Shown here piece by piece: positions 32,738-42,101 of a DNA stretch of 64,000 nucleotides (the stretch's first letter is position 1; the number at the start of each line of letters is the position of its first letter). A model generated the notes under the pieces. It searched no databases and had not been told where the DNA came from. It saw only the letters and a program-made list of their open reading frames with translations. This DNA comes from an uncultured Oscillospiraceae bacterium. GTDB taxonomy: Bacteria; Bacillota; Clostridia; Oscillospirales; Oscillospiraceae. The stretch spans positions 248,001 through 312,000 of the forward strand of contig CAKTPP010000001.1 of NCBI GenBank assembly GCA_934591895.1, in the 5' to 3' direction. The position numbers were made by a program, and so were the translations under genes.

Positions 32738-35700
32738 ATGAGCGAAAAAATCCTGTTTCTCGATATGTTCCCCGACTGCGCGTCCCTGCAGGACAGCTGC
32801 GGCGGACTCGACAAGGCGGAGGTGCTCGACGTGCTCATCGAGCGTGAGAGCATGACGATGCAGCTGCACGCGTGGTTTGCGCGTATGCCGGCGCCGGTCG
32901 AGCGCACGAATATTGAGCAGCTGCTCGCGGCGCAGTTTCGGCTGCGCGGCGTGCAGATCCAGGCGGAATACCCCGCACCGGAGCAGAAAAAGGCCGAGCA
33001 GAAGGCCAAGGCCAAGGTGCTCATGGGCAAGCCCATCCCGAAGCGCGCGGATGTTACGCCCATGAACGAGCTCACGCTCGAGAGCGGCAACGTCACGGTC
33101 GAGGGTGAGGTCTTCGCCATCAGCAGCCGCGAGATCGCAAAGTATGGCTCCGCCGTGCTCTCGTTTGACATGACCGACAGCACGGGCAGCGTGCGCGTGT
33201 CGCGTTTTCTGCGCGCTGAGGACGACCAGGCCATCGTCGGCCTCATCCATGAGGGCATGTGGCTGCGCGTGCAGGGCAAGATCAATTACAGCAAATATGA
33301 TGAAGACATGGTGCTCGAGCCGCGCAACATCGTGCAGGGCCAGAAGCTGATCCGCCCCGACAACGCGCCGGAAAAGCGCGTGGAGCTGCACCTGCATACG
33401 CGCTACTCGGCGCTCGACGCCATCTCCGATCCCGCGGATCTTGTGGCGCGCGCGGCCTATTGGGGCCATCCGGCCATCGCCGTGACGGATCACGGCGTGG
33501 CGCAGGCGTTTCCGGATATGTGGAAGGCGTCGAAGAAATACGGCGTGAAGATCATCTACGGTGAAGAGGGCTACCTCGTCAACGACGTGGACGGCACGCT
33601 TGCCGTGCACGGGCAGAGCGCGCTGCCGCTCGACACGGAGTTTGTCGCCTTCGATATCGAGACGACCGGCCTGCACCTCGACACGAACCGCATGACCGAG
33701 ATCGGCGCGGTGTTATTTTCCGGCGGCGAGATCAAGGCGGAGTTCGACACCTTTGTCGACCCGCACATGCCCATCCCGGCCGAGATCACGCGCCTGACCG
33801 GCATCACGGACGCCGATGTGTCCGGCGCGCCCGACGAGGCGGAGGCCATGCGGCAGTTTCTTGACTTTGTGGGCGGGCGGCCGATCATCGCGCACAATGC
33901 CGACTTTGACACCGGCTTCATGAGCGCGGCCTGCCGCCGGGCGGGCATCCCGTTTGAACCGGTGTATCTCGACACGCTCGTGCTCGCGCAGTATCTGCTG
34001 CCGGATCTCAAGCACCATAAGCTCGACCAGGTCTCGAACCGGCTGAGCCTGCCGGACTTCAACCACCACCGCGCCAGCGACGACGCGATGGTCGTCGCGC
34101 GCATCATGGACAAGTTCCTGCCCATGCTCGCGGCGAAGGGCGCGCAGACGCTCGACGATCTCAACGCTCTCGTGCGCAGCGGCCTGAAGGAAAAGCGCCG
34201 CACGCACCACATCTCCATTCTCGTGCGCAGCAAGACCGGCCTGAAAAATCTCTATGAGATCATCTCCCGGTCGTATCTGGAGCATTTTAAGCGCAACCCC
34301 ACCATCCCCAAGAGCCTGCTCATGGAATACCGCGAGGGGCTCATCATCGGCTCGGCCTGCGAGGCGGGCGAGGTGTTCGAGGCCGTGCTGCGCGGCAAGA
34401 GCGACGCGGAGCTCCGACGCATCGCCTCGTTTTACGACTATCTTGAGATCATGCCGCTGGCGAATAATCGCTTCCTGCTCGACAACGGCACCGTGCGCAG
34501 CGAGGAATCCCTGCGCAACCTCAACCGCCGCATCGTGCAGCTCGGCGAGGAGCTCGGCAAGCCCGTCGTTGCCACGTGCGACGTGCATTTTCTCGATCCC
34601 GAGCAGGAGATCTTCCGCCGCATCCTGCTGGCGGCCAAGAAATTCTCCGATGCGGACAAGGCCATGCCGCTCTATTACCGCACGACGGAGGAGATGCTCG
34701 ACGAATTTTCGTATCTCGGCGCCGAAAAGGCACACGAGGTCGTCGTCACGAACACGAACGCCATCGCCGACAGCGTTGAGGTGTTCGAGCTCCTGCCGAA
34801 GGATCTCTACCCGCCGAAGATCGAAAATTCCGCCCAGCAGCTCAAGGATCTTGTCTACGGCAAGATGACGGCCATCTACGGCGAGCACCCGCCGAAGCTC
34901 ATCACCGACCGCGTCGAGACCGAGCTGCACGACATCCTCTCGCGCGGGTACGACGTCATTTACATGAGCGCGCAGAAGCTCGTCGCCAACTCCCTCGAGC
35001 ACGGCTATCTGGTCGGCAGCCGAGGCAGCGTCGGCTCGTCGCTCGTGGCGTATTTCTCCGGCATCACGGAGGTCAACTCCCTGCCGCCGCACTATGTTTG
35101 CCCGCAGTGCAAGTATACGGATTTTGACTCCGGCGCGGGCTTTGGCTGCGGCGCGGATATGCCGGACAAGGTGTGCCCGCAGTGCGGCGCGAAGCTGCGC
35201 AAGGACGGGTTCGATATCCCGTTTGAGACGTTCCTCGGCTTCGGCGGCGACAAGGTGCCCGATATCGACCTGAACTTCTCGGGCGAATATCAGGGTAAGG
35301 CGCACAAGTATACGGAAGAACTCTTCGGCTCGGATCACGTGTTCCGCGCCGGAACGATCGGCACGCTGGCCGAAAAGACGGCCTACGGCTACGTACTCAA
35401 GTATCTTGAGGAGCGCGGCAAGACCCTGCCGAAGGCGGAGATGAACCGCCTTGCGCTCGGCTGTGTCGGCGTCAAGCGCACGACCGGCCAGCACCCCGGC
35501 GGCCTTGTCGTCATCCCGCAGGACAAGGACGTCACGGATTTCTGCCCCGTGCAGCATCCGGCCGACGATCCGAACAGCGACATCATCACCACCCACTTTG
35601 AATACCACTGCATGGAGGCAAACCTGCTCAAGCTCGACGAGCTCGGCCACGATGACCCGACCATGATCCGTATGCTTGAGGACATGACCGGCGTCAACGC

Positions 35701-36703
35701 GCGCGAGATCCCGCTCGACGACCCGGAGACGATGGGCATCTTCTGCAGCGCAGCGCCGCTCGGCCTGACGGACGACGATCCGATCGTCGGCAAGACCGGC
35801 ACGATCGGCATCCCGGAATTCGGCACCGGCTTCACACGCCAGATGCTCGTCGACACGCAGCCGAAGGGCTTTGATATCCTTGTGCGGCTGTCCGGCTTCT
35901 CGCACGGCACGGACGTGTGGCTCGGCAACGCCAAGGATCTGATCATGTCCGGCACGGCGACGGTCAACCAGACGGTCGGCTGCCGTGACGATATCATGCT
36001 CTATCTCATCAGCCGCGGCATGGACGCCAAGCTTTCGTTCAAGATCATGGAGAGCGTGCGTAAGGGCAAGGTCAAGCGCGGCGGCTTTCAGGACGGCTGG
36101 GTCGAGACGATGCAGGAGCACGGCGTGCCGGAGTGGTACATCACGTCCCTGAGCAAGATCGCCTACCTGTTCCCGAAGGCGCACGCGGTCGCCTACGTCA
36201 TGATGGCGTTTCGCATCGCGTGGTTCAAGGTGCACGAGCCGCTGGCGTTTTACAGCGCGTATTTTTACCGCCGCAGCCAGAAGGATTCGTTCGACGCCGA
36301 CATGATGACGCGCGGCCTCGACTACACCCGCCGCAAGATCAACGAGCTGCGCAACAAGCCCACGCTCACGGCCAAGGAAGAGGATCTGCTCGTGACGATG
36401 GAGGCGGTGTATGAATTCAACCTCCGCGGGTTCGAGTTTGCACCGATGAGCCTGTATGAGAGCGACGCGACGAAATTTCTGATCCGCGGCGGAAAGCTCC
36501 TGCCGCCGTTCGTGGCCATTTCCGGCCTCGGCGAGAGTGCGGCGTGGAATCTTGTGGCCTGCCGCGAGGGCGGGCGCGAGTTCGTGTCGGTCGAGGAGCT
36601 CTCGGCCGCCTGCCCGAAGGTCAGCCAGACGCATCTGGAGCAGCTGCGCAATATGGGCGCGCTCGGCGAGATGCCAGACAGCAGCCAGATGAGTTTGTTC
36701 TGA
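32738..36703 (+). CDS. polC: DNA polymerase III alpha subunit, PolC type
   Basis: A 1321-residue replicative polymerase. Order: short N-terminal region (1-110), OB fold (about 115-205), PHP domain beginning RVELHLHTRYSALD (214-227) and interrupted by the DEDDh exonuclease (FVAFDIETTGLH, 302-313), then the zinc-finger region (CPQCKYTDF and CPQCG) and the Pol3-type palm. It is about 100 residues shorter than B. subtilis PolC, the loss lying in the N-terminal tau-binding part. It starts 7 bp after ispG. PolC marks the host as a low-level-GC-lineage Firmicute despite its high G+C. Confidence 0.95.
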   Translation: MSEKILFLDMFPDCASLQDSCGGLDKAEVLDVLIERESMTMQLHAWFARMPAPVERTNIEQLLAAQFRLRGVQIQAEYPAPEQKKAEQKAKAKVLMGKPIPKRADVTPMNELTLESGNVTVEGEVFAISSREIAKYGSAVLSFDMTDSTGSVRVSRFLRAEDDQAIVGLIHEGMWLRVQGKINYSKYDEDMVLEPRNIVQGQKLIRPDNAPEKRVELHLHTRYSALDAISDPADLVARAAYWGHPAIAVTDHGVAQAFPDMWKASKKYGVKIIYGEEGYLVNDVDGTLAVHGQSALPLDTEFVAFDIETTGLHLDTNRMTEIGAVLFSGGEIKAEFDTFVDPHMPIPAEITRLTGITDADVSGAPDEAEAMRQFLDFVGGRPIIAHNADFDTGFMSAACRRAGIPFEPVYLDTLVLAQYLLPDLKHHKLDQVSNRLSLPDFNHHRASDDAMVVARIMDKFLPMLAAKGAQTLDDLNALVRSGLKEKRRTHHISILVRSKTGLKNLYEIISRSYLEHFKRNPTIPKSLLMEYREGLIIGSACEAGEVFEAVLRGKSDAELRRIASFYDYLEIMPLANNRFLLDNGTVRSEESLRNLNRRIVQLGEELGKPVVATCDVHFLDPEQEIFRRILLAAKKFSDADKAMPLYYRTTEEMLDEFSYLGAEKAHEVVVTNTNAIADSVEVFELLPKDLYPPKIENSAQQLKDLVYGKMTAIYGEHPPKLITDRVETELHDILSRGYDVIYMSAQKLVANSLEHGYLVGSRGSVGSSLVAYFSGITEVNSLPPHYVCPQCKYTDFDSGAGFGCGADMPDKVCPQCGAKLRKDGFDIPFETFLGFGGDKVPDIDLNFSGEYQGKAHKYTEELFGSDHVFRAGTIGTLAEKTAYGYVLKYLEERGKTLPKAEMNRLALGCVGVKRTTGQHPGGLVVIPQDKDVTDFCPVQHPADDPNSDIITTHFEYHCMEANLLKLDELGHDDPTMIRMLEDMTGVNAREIPLDDPETMGIFCSAAPLGLTDDDPIVGKTGTIGIPEFGTGFTRQMLVDTQPKGFDILVRLSGFSHGTDVWLGNAKDLIMSGTATVNQTVGCRDDIMLYLISRGMDAKLSFKIMESVRKGKVKRGGFQDGWVETMQEHGVPEWYITSLSKIAYLFPKAHAVAYVMMAFRIAWFKVHEPLAFYSAYFYRRSQKDSFDADMMTRGLDYTRRKINELRNKPTLTAKEEDLLVTMEAVYEFNLRGFEFAPMSLYESDATKFLIRGGKLLPPFVAISGLGESAAWNLVACREGGREFVSVEELSAACPKVSQTHLEQLRNMGALGEMPDSSQMSLF

Positions 36704-36728
36704 TTTCGGGACATTCTGCAGTTTTTGT

Positions 36729-36757
36729 TTGCAAGACGCGGAAAACCTTGGTATGAT
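36729..36757 (+). promoter_or_regulatory. Promoter of the SLH-protein gene
   Basis: TTGCAA, 17 bp, TATGAT, 57 bp before the start codon. Confidence 0.6.
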
Positions 36758-36813
36758 AGAAGCGAACCCTGATCCCTGCATAATTCGGTGCGTCCGAAAG
36801 AGGAGGTTATGCA

Positions 36814-39696
36814 ATGAAACGTTTTCTGGCGCTGCTGCTGACGCTGGTGATGCTCGTTTCCGTCTGCGGCCTGCAGGCGTTTGCTGCTGACGGCGACACC
36901 CCGGCGGACACCGGCGACGAGCTGGTCGTGTACACGCGCTCCGGCGCGACGCGGACATTCCATGTCGGCGATACATTTTCGTATACCTATTGGTTCCGGC
37001 TGACGAGCGGCTCGGTCAACAAGATCACGGGGCACGTGCTGTATGACAGCGAGTGCCTGACGGTCAACGCCGACGGCTGCAAGTTCCCGAACATGTCGTC
37101 CGCCTCGACGAAGAACAACGCGGGCGATTTTGAGTTCCGGGATTCGTTCACGACGTCGTCCGGCGGCGTGTTTGCCACGGCGGCGCCGCAGGTCATGGCG
37201 AACATCTCCTTCACCGTCACGCGCGGCGGCACGGCCTATCTGACGACGATGCTCGAGCGGCTGGAGATTCGCAAGACGAACGATGACAAGTCCGAGCTTG
37301 TCACGAACTTCCAGAACAAGACGTGGTCGCCGGCGATGTACTCCACGTTCGACTATCTGCAGGACGAAAAGCCGACGGCGGCTTCCAAGCCGATGAGCGC
37401 CTCGTCCGATGTCGCGTGGTACTATGCCGTCGATGCCGGGACCGGCGCGCCCGTTCCGGCTGGTGTGACGTTTGAGCTCACAGGCACGGCCGGAAACGGC
37501 GAACACATTGAGCGCACCGCCGTGTCCGATGCCTACGGCTTTGTTGGCTTCGGCACGGTGCCGTACGGTACGTATTACATCCAGACGCGCACAGCGGACG
37601 GCGCGGAGACGGCGTACATCGTCAACGACGGCTCGCGCGTTCTGCCCGATGTGCAGGACGGCAAGCTGCAGCTGAACCACACGCTGCACTATCGCACCGC
37701 CGACCCGAGCGAGCTGCGCTCGGTGACGGTGACGTTCGAGTGGACGAATGAGCTGATCGCGCCCGATGAGCTCTACACAAAGGACCGCCCGTCGAGCGTA
37801 TACATGGAGCTGAGCCGCAACAACGACGCTGTCGTTGTTGCGCACCGCTCGTCCGCCCCTGAGGACGGTGTAGCCGTCTTTGAAAACCTGCCGATCCATG
37901 ACGACAACGGCAACGAGATCACCTATGTCCTCACGACATCGACGCTGCAGCACTACGACGCGCAGGTCACGCGCACGGACACGGGCTTTCACATTAATTT
38001 TGCCTATCTCAACGACCACACGTGGGAGACGACGCGCACCGAGCCGACCTGCACGGAGGACGGTTCCATCGTCTCCGTGTGCAAGGACTGCGGCGCGACC
38101 GACCGTGTCGTGCTGCCCGCGACCGGCCACAAGCTGGTCACCTCCGGCCATGACGCCACGTGTACGCAGTCGGGCTATGTGCGCTATATGTGCTCACAGT
38201 GCAGCTACTGGTATGAGAAGAAGACACCGGCACTCGGCCACAGCTGGGGCGATTGGGAGGTCGATCTTGAGGCCACCTCGCGCACCGACGGCGTAAAGCA
38301 CCACACCTGCACGCGCTGCGGCGAGACGGAGGTGTATGCCATTCCGTGTGCCAACCACAAGCACACGATGAAAAAGCGCGTTGTCCGCCCGACCTGCACC
38401 GAGCAGGGCTATACGGAGTTTTACTGCGTCAACGACGCGGGACTTCCGTGCGGCGAGTCGTATATCGTCGAGGGCAGCCGCACCCAGCCGCTCGGCCATA
38501 CCTATGAGGGCGACAGCGGCATCACCACGATCATTGAGCCGACGTGCACCACGACCGGCCTGAAGGAATACCACTGCACGCGCTGCGGCGACACCTATAC
38601 AGAGATCCTTTCGCAGCTGGGACATGACTATGAGCTTCAGGCGGATAAGAGCAGCAGACCGGACTGCACGCAGCCGGGCACGGAGTATTATGTCTGCGGC
38701 CGCTGCAAGGATGTGAAGCTCGTGCGCTTGCCGGCGCTCGGCCACGACTGGGGCGACTGGATCGTCGACCAGCAGGAGACCGATCAGGCCGACGGCCTCA
38801 AGCACCGCATCTGCAAGACCTGCGGCGAGCGGCAGGACGCCGTGATCCCGAAGCTGGAGCACGTCCACAACCACCTCCCCACAAAGGTCGAGCCGACCTG
38901 TGAGGAGCAGGGCTATACGCGCTACACCTGCTCATGCGGCGACACGTATATTGAACAGAGCAGCTATGTGCCCGCGCTCGGCCATGTATGGGTCGAGACC
39001 GCGCGGCAGGAACCGACCGAAAAGACCGTCGGCGTTATTACCTATACCTGCCAGCGCTGCACCAGGCTGCGCTATGAGTATATCCCCAAGACCGAACCGA
39101 TCGACAAGTGGAAAAACCCCTACCGTGACGTGCGCAGCACCGCGTGGTACTATGAGGCTGTCGCCTATGTCACGCGCAACAACCTCATGGTCGGCACCGG
39201 GACGATGACCTTCTCGCCGGACGAGGAGATGAACCGCGCCATGCTTGTCACGGTGCTCTACCGGCTCAACGGTGCGCCGAGCGTTGCGGGCATGACCGCG
39301 CCGTTTGAGGATGTGCCGCAGGATGCGTGGTATGCGGATGCGGTCACCTGGGCGTACAACTGCGGTGTCGCCAGCGGCACAAGCGCGACGACCTTCTCGC
39401 CGATGGCGGATATCACGCGTGAGCAGATGATGACGATGTTCTACGGCTATGCCGCGTATATGGACTATAACACGATGGCAGTCGCCGACCTGAGCGTATT
39501 CCCGGACTGCGGGGACGTCTCATCCTGGGCGGAGGCCAAGCTGGGCTGGGCTGTTGCCAACTCGCTCATCAAAGGCGTGAAAGAGAGCGACGGTGTGTAT
39601 CTGCGCCCGCGCGCTACGGCTACGCGCGCGGAGGCGGCGGCGATTTTGCGCAGCTTCGACCAGTGGCGCGTCAACGCCGTTGTCACAGGCAAATAA
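36814..39696 (+). CDS. Secreted SLH-domain protein with cohesin-like domain and Cys-pair repeats
   Basis: A 960-residue exported protein. Signal peptide 1-25 (cleavage after QAFA); a cohesin-like beta domain (about 35-185); a Cna-B-like beta domain (about 195-290); a second beta module (about 300-405); then eight or nine repeats of the form PTC-(T/E)-x-x-G-(x)n-C-x-x-CG-(x)n-LGH (about 410-770); and three SLH repeats at the C-terminus (about 775-955; AWYYEAV, AWYADAV, SWAEAK). SLH repeats anchor proteins to pyruvylated wall polymer, which fits the pyruvyl transferase gene at 3909. The Cys-pair repeats resemble zinc ribbons or disulfide-linked stalk units; their role is unknown. Confidence 0.85.
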   Translation: MKRFLALLLTLVMLVSVCGLQAFAADGDTPADTGDELVVYTRSGATRTFHVGDTFSYTYWFRLTSGSVNKITGHVLYDSECLTVNADGCKFPNMSSASTKNNAGDFEFRDSFTTSSGGVFATAAPQVMANISFTVTRGGTAYLTTMLERLEIRKTNDDKSELVTNFQNKTWSPAMYSTFDYLQDEKPTAASKPMSASSDVAWYYAVDAGTGAPVPAGVTFELTGTAGNGEHIERTAVSDAYGFVGFGTVPYGTYYIQTRTADGAETAYIVNDGSRVLPDVQDGKLQLNHTLHYRTADPSELRSVTVTFEWTNELIAPDELYTKDRPSSVYMELSRNNDAVVVAHRSSAPEDGVAVFENLPIHDDNGNEITYVLTTSTLQHYDAQVTRTDTGFHINFAYLNDHTWETTRTEPTCTEDGSIVSVCKDCGATDRVVLPATGHKLVTSGHDATCTQSGYVRYMCSQCSYWYEKKTPALGHSWGDWEVDLEATSRTDGVKHHTCTRCGETEVYAIPCANHKHTMKKRVVRPTCTEQGYTEFYCVNDAGLPCGESYIVEGSRTQPLGHTYEGDSGITTIIEPTCTTTGLKEYHCTRCGDTYTEILSQLGHDYELQADKSSRPDCTQPGTEYYVCGRCKDVKLVRLPALGHDWGDWIVDQQETDQADGLKHRICKTCGERQDAVIPKLEHVHNHLPTKVEPTCEEQGYTRYTCSCGDTYIEQSSYVPALGHVWVETARQEPTEKTVGVITYTCQRCTRLRYEYIPKTEPIDKWKNPYRDVRSTAWYYEAVAYVTRNNLMVGTGTMTFSPDEEMNRAMLVTVLYRLNGAPSVAGMTAPFEDVPQDAWYADAVTWAYNCGVASGTSATTFSPMADITREQMMTMFYGYAAYMDYNTMAVADLSVFPDCGDVSSWAEAKLGWAVANSLIKGVKESDGVYLRPRATATRAEAAAILRSFDQWRVNAVVTGK

Positions 39697-39715
39697 AACA
39701 GGAGGAGATTTTACT

Positions 39716-40327
39716 ATGGCCAATCTTGTGATTACGATCGGAAGAGAGAGCGGCAGCGGCGGCCGTCAGCTCGGCAGCGAGCTGGCGGAGGCGCTGGGCG
39801 TCAAGTGCTATGACTCCGAGCTCATCAACGAGACTGCGAAGGCGAGCGGCTTTGCCGAGAGCTTTGTGCAGTCGCACGAGGAGCAGCGTCCGGGCAGCTT
39901 TTTGTATTCGCTCGTGACGGGCGGCGGCGTTATCTCCGACGAGCAGCCGTTTCCGGTGCAGATCTTTCAGGCACAGTCGGAGGTCATCCGTGCGATCGCG
40001 GCGCGCGAGTCATGCGTCATTGTCGGCCGCTGCGCAGACTATGTCCTGCGTGACGATCCGAATGCGGCGCTTGTAAATCTGTTTGTCCATGCGCCGATGG
40101 CGGCGCGCATCCGCCGCGAGAGCGCGCGCACGGATACCACGCCCATTCAGGCGGAAAAGCGCATCCGTCAGGTGGACAAGGAGCGCGCGTCGTATTATAA
40201 CTTCTTTTCCTCCAAGCGCTGGGGTGACGCGCAGGGCTATGATCTGTGCATCAACACCGGCAATATGGACATCAGCGACGTCGTCCAGCTCACGCTCCGC
40301 TATCTCGAGCTGCGCGGCCTGCGCTGA
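39716..40327 (+). CDS. Cytidylate kinase-like family protein
   Basis: A 203-residue P-loop protein with TIGRESGSGGRQLG (7-20), then CYDSELI and a helical lid with RESARTDT. It belongs to the cytidylate-kinase-like family that is common in Firmicutes and distinct from Cmk; the phosphate acceptor is not established. AGGAGG precedes ATG 39716. It follows the SLH gene by 19 bp and may share its transcript; a terminator lies just after. Confidence 0.8.
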   Translation: MANLVITIGRESGSGGRQLGSELAEALGVKCYDSELINETAKASGFAESFVQSHEEQRPGSFLYSLVTGGGVISDEQPFPVQIFQAQSEVIRAIAARESCVIVGRCADYVLRDDPNAALVNLFVHAPMAARIRRESARTDTTPIQAEKRIRQVDKERASYYNFFSSKRWGDAQGYDLCINTGNMDISDVVQLTLRYLELRGLR

Positions 40328-40347
40328 ACCGGAGGCAAGAAGGCAAG

Positions 40348-40384
40348 ACAAACCCGGCAGACGCTCAGGCGTCTGCCGGTTTTT
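40348..40384 (+). terminator. Terminator, first copy of a duplicated hairpin
   Basis: CCGGCAGACGC and GCGTCTGCCGG pair around a 3-nt loop, followed by TTTT. The same sequence (about 30 bp including the preceding ACAAACC) recurs at 40584. Confidence 0.85.
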
Positions 40385-40583
40385 CAGCTTATCAAAAAAC
40401 CAAGTAGCCTTTCGCCGCCGGAGCGGCGAAAGAAAGTCCAATCATTTTCTTCGGCGACATGTGTGGCGAAGAAAATACCTCTCGGCCTGTAAACGTGCGC
40501 GCTGTCCACCGGAGGCGGACAGCGCGTGCGATGCAGTCAGGCCGCAAACTCTTTTGTCAAAAAGTAATACTTTTTGACAGTCT
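40385..40583. repeat. Hairpin-rich non-coding element between duplicated terminators
   Basis: In 200 bp there are four strong hairpins: 40409-40432 (CTTTCGCCGC/GCGGCGAAAG), 40444-40476 (ATTTTCTTCG/CGAAGAAAAT), 40497-40526 (CGCGCTGTCC/GGACAGCGCG) nested in CGGCCTG/CAGGCCG (40483/40538), and 40555-40579 (TGTCAAAAAGT/ACTTTTTGACA). No gene is visible. It looks like a structured RNA or a miniature mobile repeat. Confidence 0.6.
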
Positions 40584-40620
40584 ACAAACCCGGCAGACGC
40601 TCAGGCGTCTGCCGGGTTTT
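40584..40620 (+). terminator. Terminator, second copy of the duplicated hairpin
   Basis: Repeat of the 40348 hairpin, with CCCGG extending the stem by one pair. The stop codon of the GIY-YIG gene on the other strand lies in its loop region. It is symmetric and can serve convergent transcripts. Confidence 0.8.
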
Positions 40621-40966
40621 CCAGATCGGGGAGGTAGTCTGCGAGCGCTGCGCCCGGCACGGGCCGGATGTCCGCATCGGCGAGCGCGGGGCAGAGAGCG
40701 GACAGACACGCGGGATCTGCGATCAGCGCATCTTTTTGCTGGCGCGTCAGGCGCTTGATATGCGCTTCGAGCCGCCGCGCGGTCGTGGCGGTGTCGGTCG
40801 TCAGCAGCAGCGCCAGCGCCGTGACCGGATGGCTGCGTGTGTATTTGGCACAGCCGGGAAGCCGGTGGACGTGCTGACGCAGGCGGCGCGCAATGTCCGG
40901 CGTCATGCCCGTGTAGAGCGAGCCGCCGGCACAGCGCAGAAGATAGACATAGTGCCGCTTATCCAT
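40601..40966 (-). CDS. GIY-YIG nuclease-superfamily protein
   Basis: A 121-residue single-domain protein. HYVYLLRCAGGSLYTG (5-20) contains the GIY-YIG-type YVYLL...LYTG pair, with an arginine (RRLRQH) and the YTRSHPVTAL segment following as in the UPF0213/YhbQ group. The role of these small nucleases is poorly known. The start at 40966 has GGAGGG upstream. Its last residues (ENPADA) and stop are encoded by the repeated terminator hairpin. Confidence 0.82.
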   Translation of the reverse strand: MDKRHYVYLLRCAGGSLYTGMTPDIARRLRQHVHRLPGCAKYTRSHPVTALALLLTTDTATTARRLEAHIKRLTRQQKDALIADPACLSALCPALADADIRPVPGAALADYLPDLENPADA

Positions 40967-41071
40967 AGGCACCCTCCACTTTTTAAAAAATCCATGGCAA
41001 AAGGATAGCACAGATCCGTCAATCTTTCAAACACACGGTGCTGACAGATTGTGCAAAAACGCAAAAGCGGT

Positions 41072-41148
41072 TTGAATTATTCAATTATATTGTGAATATA
41101 CGCCGCAAAATGAATATACAAAGAAAAAATGCGAATAAACATTCAAAA
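41072..41148 (+). promoter_or_regulatory. ArgR-like operator boxes
   Basis: Four elements resembling arginine-repressor boxes in tandem: TTGAATTATTCAAT (41072-41085), TGTGAATATAC (41091-41101), ATGAATATACA (about 41110-41120) and GCGAATAAACATTCA (41131-41145). The last is close to the TGAAT-AT-rich-ATTCA consensus. They lie directly upstream of the transporter promoter. Confidence 0.55.
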
Positions 41149-41153
41149 AGTTC

Positions 41154-41182
41154 TTGACACGCATGCTTTGCCGTGCTATCAT
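41154..41182 (+). promoter_or_regulatory. Promoter of the amino-acid ABC transporter operon
   Basis: TTGACA, 17 bp, TATCAT, about 60 bp before the start codon of the binding protein. Confidence 0.75.
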
Positions 41183-41242
41183 ACGACCATACCAAACAGG
41201 ACGCGAGTCCGAATCTATTTTGTTGAGGAAGAGGCTAATAAA

Positions 41243-42025
41243 ATGAAGAAATTTGTTGCACTGCTTCTGGCGGTTCTCATGGTCGCATCGCTGTGTGCCT
41301 GTGGCCAGAAGGATACGGGTTCTGATCTTCAGACCGTGACCAAAGGAAAACTTACCATGTCCACCAATGCGCAGTTCCCGCCGTATGAATCCGTTGCGGA
41401 CGACGGCAAGGGCTACGAGGGCACCGGCTACGAAGGCATCGACATCGAGATCGCTTATGCGCTCGCGCAGAAGCTGGGTCTGGAGCTGGTCGTTGACGAC
41501 ATGGACTTTGACTCCGCGCTCAGCGCCGTTCAGACCGGCAAGAGCGACATCGTCGCCGCCGGCGTGACCGTCACGCCCGACCGTCTCAACTCCATGAGCT
41601 TCACCGACAGCTACGCCAACGGCGTGCAGGTCGTCATCGTGAAGGAAGGCTCCGACATCAAGAGCATTGATGATCTCGACGGCAAGAAGATCGGCACCCA
41701 GCGCGGCACCACCGGCTTCATCTACTGCTGCGACGATTACGGCGACGACAACGTCATCGGCTTCGACGACGGTGCGACTGCCGTGCAGAACCTGCTCGCC
41801 GGTAAGGTCGACTGCGTCGTCATCGACAACGTCCCCGCGCAGGAGTATGTGAAGGCGAACGCCGGCCTGACCATTCTGGACACCGAGTACGCCAACGAGG
41901 ATTACGCCATCGGTCTGGCCAAGGACAACACTGCGCTGCAGGAAGCCCTGAACAAGGCGCTGTCCGAGCTCAAGGCTGACGGCACCATCCAGTCCATCAT
42001 CGACAAGTACATCCCCGCGAAGTAA
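41243..42025 (+). CDS. Amino-acid ABC transporter substrate-binding lipoprotein
   Basis: A 260-residue polar-amino-acid binding protein (family 3). The signal peptide ends in the lipobox LCAC with Cys20 as the lipid-anchored residue. The mature part has MSTNAQFPPYE, GIDIEIAYALAQKLG and VTVTPDRLNSMSFTDSY, typical of arginine/glutamine/cystine-type binding proteins. ArgR-like boxes upstream suggest arginine, ornithine or lysine. A partial terminator separates it from the permease, which would give excess binding protein. Confidence 0.9.
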   Translation: MKKFVALLLAVLMVASLCACGQKDTGSDLQTVTKGKLTMSTNAQFPPYESVADDGKGYEGTGYEGIDIEIAYALAQKLGLELVVDDMDFDSALSAVQTGKSDIVAAGVTVTPDRLNSMSFTDSYANGVQVVIVKEGSDIKSIDDLDGKKIGTQRGTTGFIYCCDDYGDDNVIGFDDGATAVQNLLAGKVDCVVIDNVPAQEYVKANAGLTILDTEYANEDYAIGLAKDNTALQEALNKALSELKADGTIQSIIDKYIPAK

Positions 42026-42042
42026 TCGCATAAAAACGCAAA

Positions 42043-42079
42043 GCGCGCAAAGGGCGGCACACAGCCGCCCTTTGTGCGC
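42043..42079 (+). other. Intercistronic hairpin after the binding-protein gene
   Basis: GCGCGCAAAGGGCGGC pairs with GCCGCCCTTTGTGCGC (one G-U) around a 5-nt loop. There is no T run, so it is likely an mRNA-stabilising or attenuating hairpin. Confidence 0.65.
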
Positions 42080-42101
42080 GTAGAAAGAAAGAGGTTCCTC
42101 T

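Noticed and set aside
33713..36976. A 1087-codon minus-strand frame opposite polC
   Set aside because: No motif and no start signal; PolC domains are clear on the other strand.
38041..39110. Possible tandem DNA repeat in the SLH-protein gene
   Set aside because: The repeats are at protein level only; DNA copies are too diverged to be a simple tandem repeat or CRISPR-like array.
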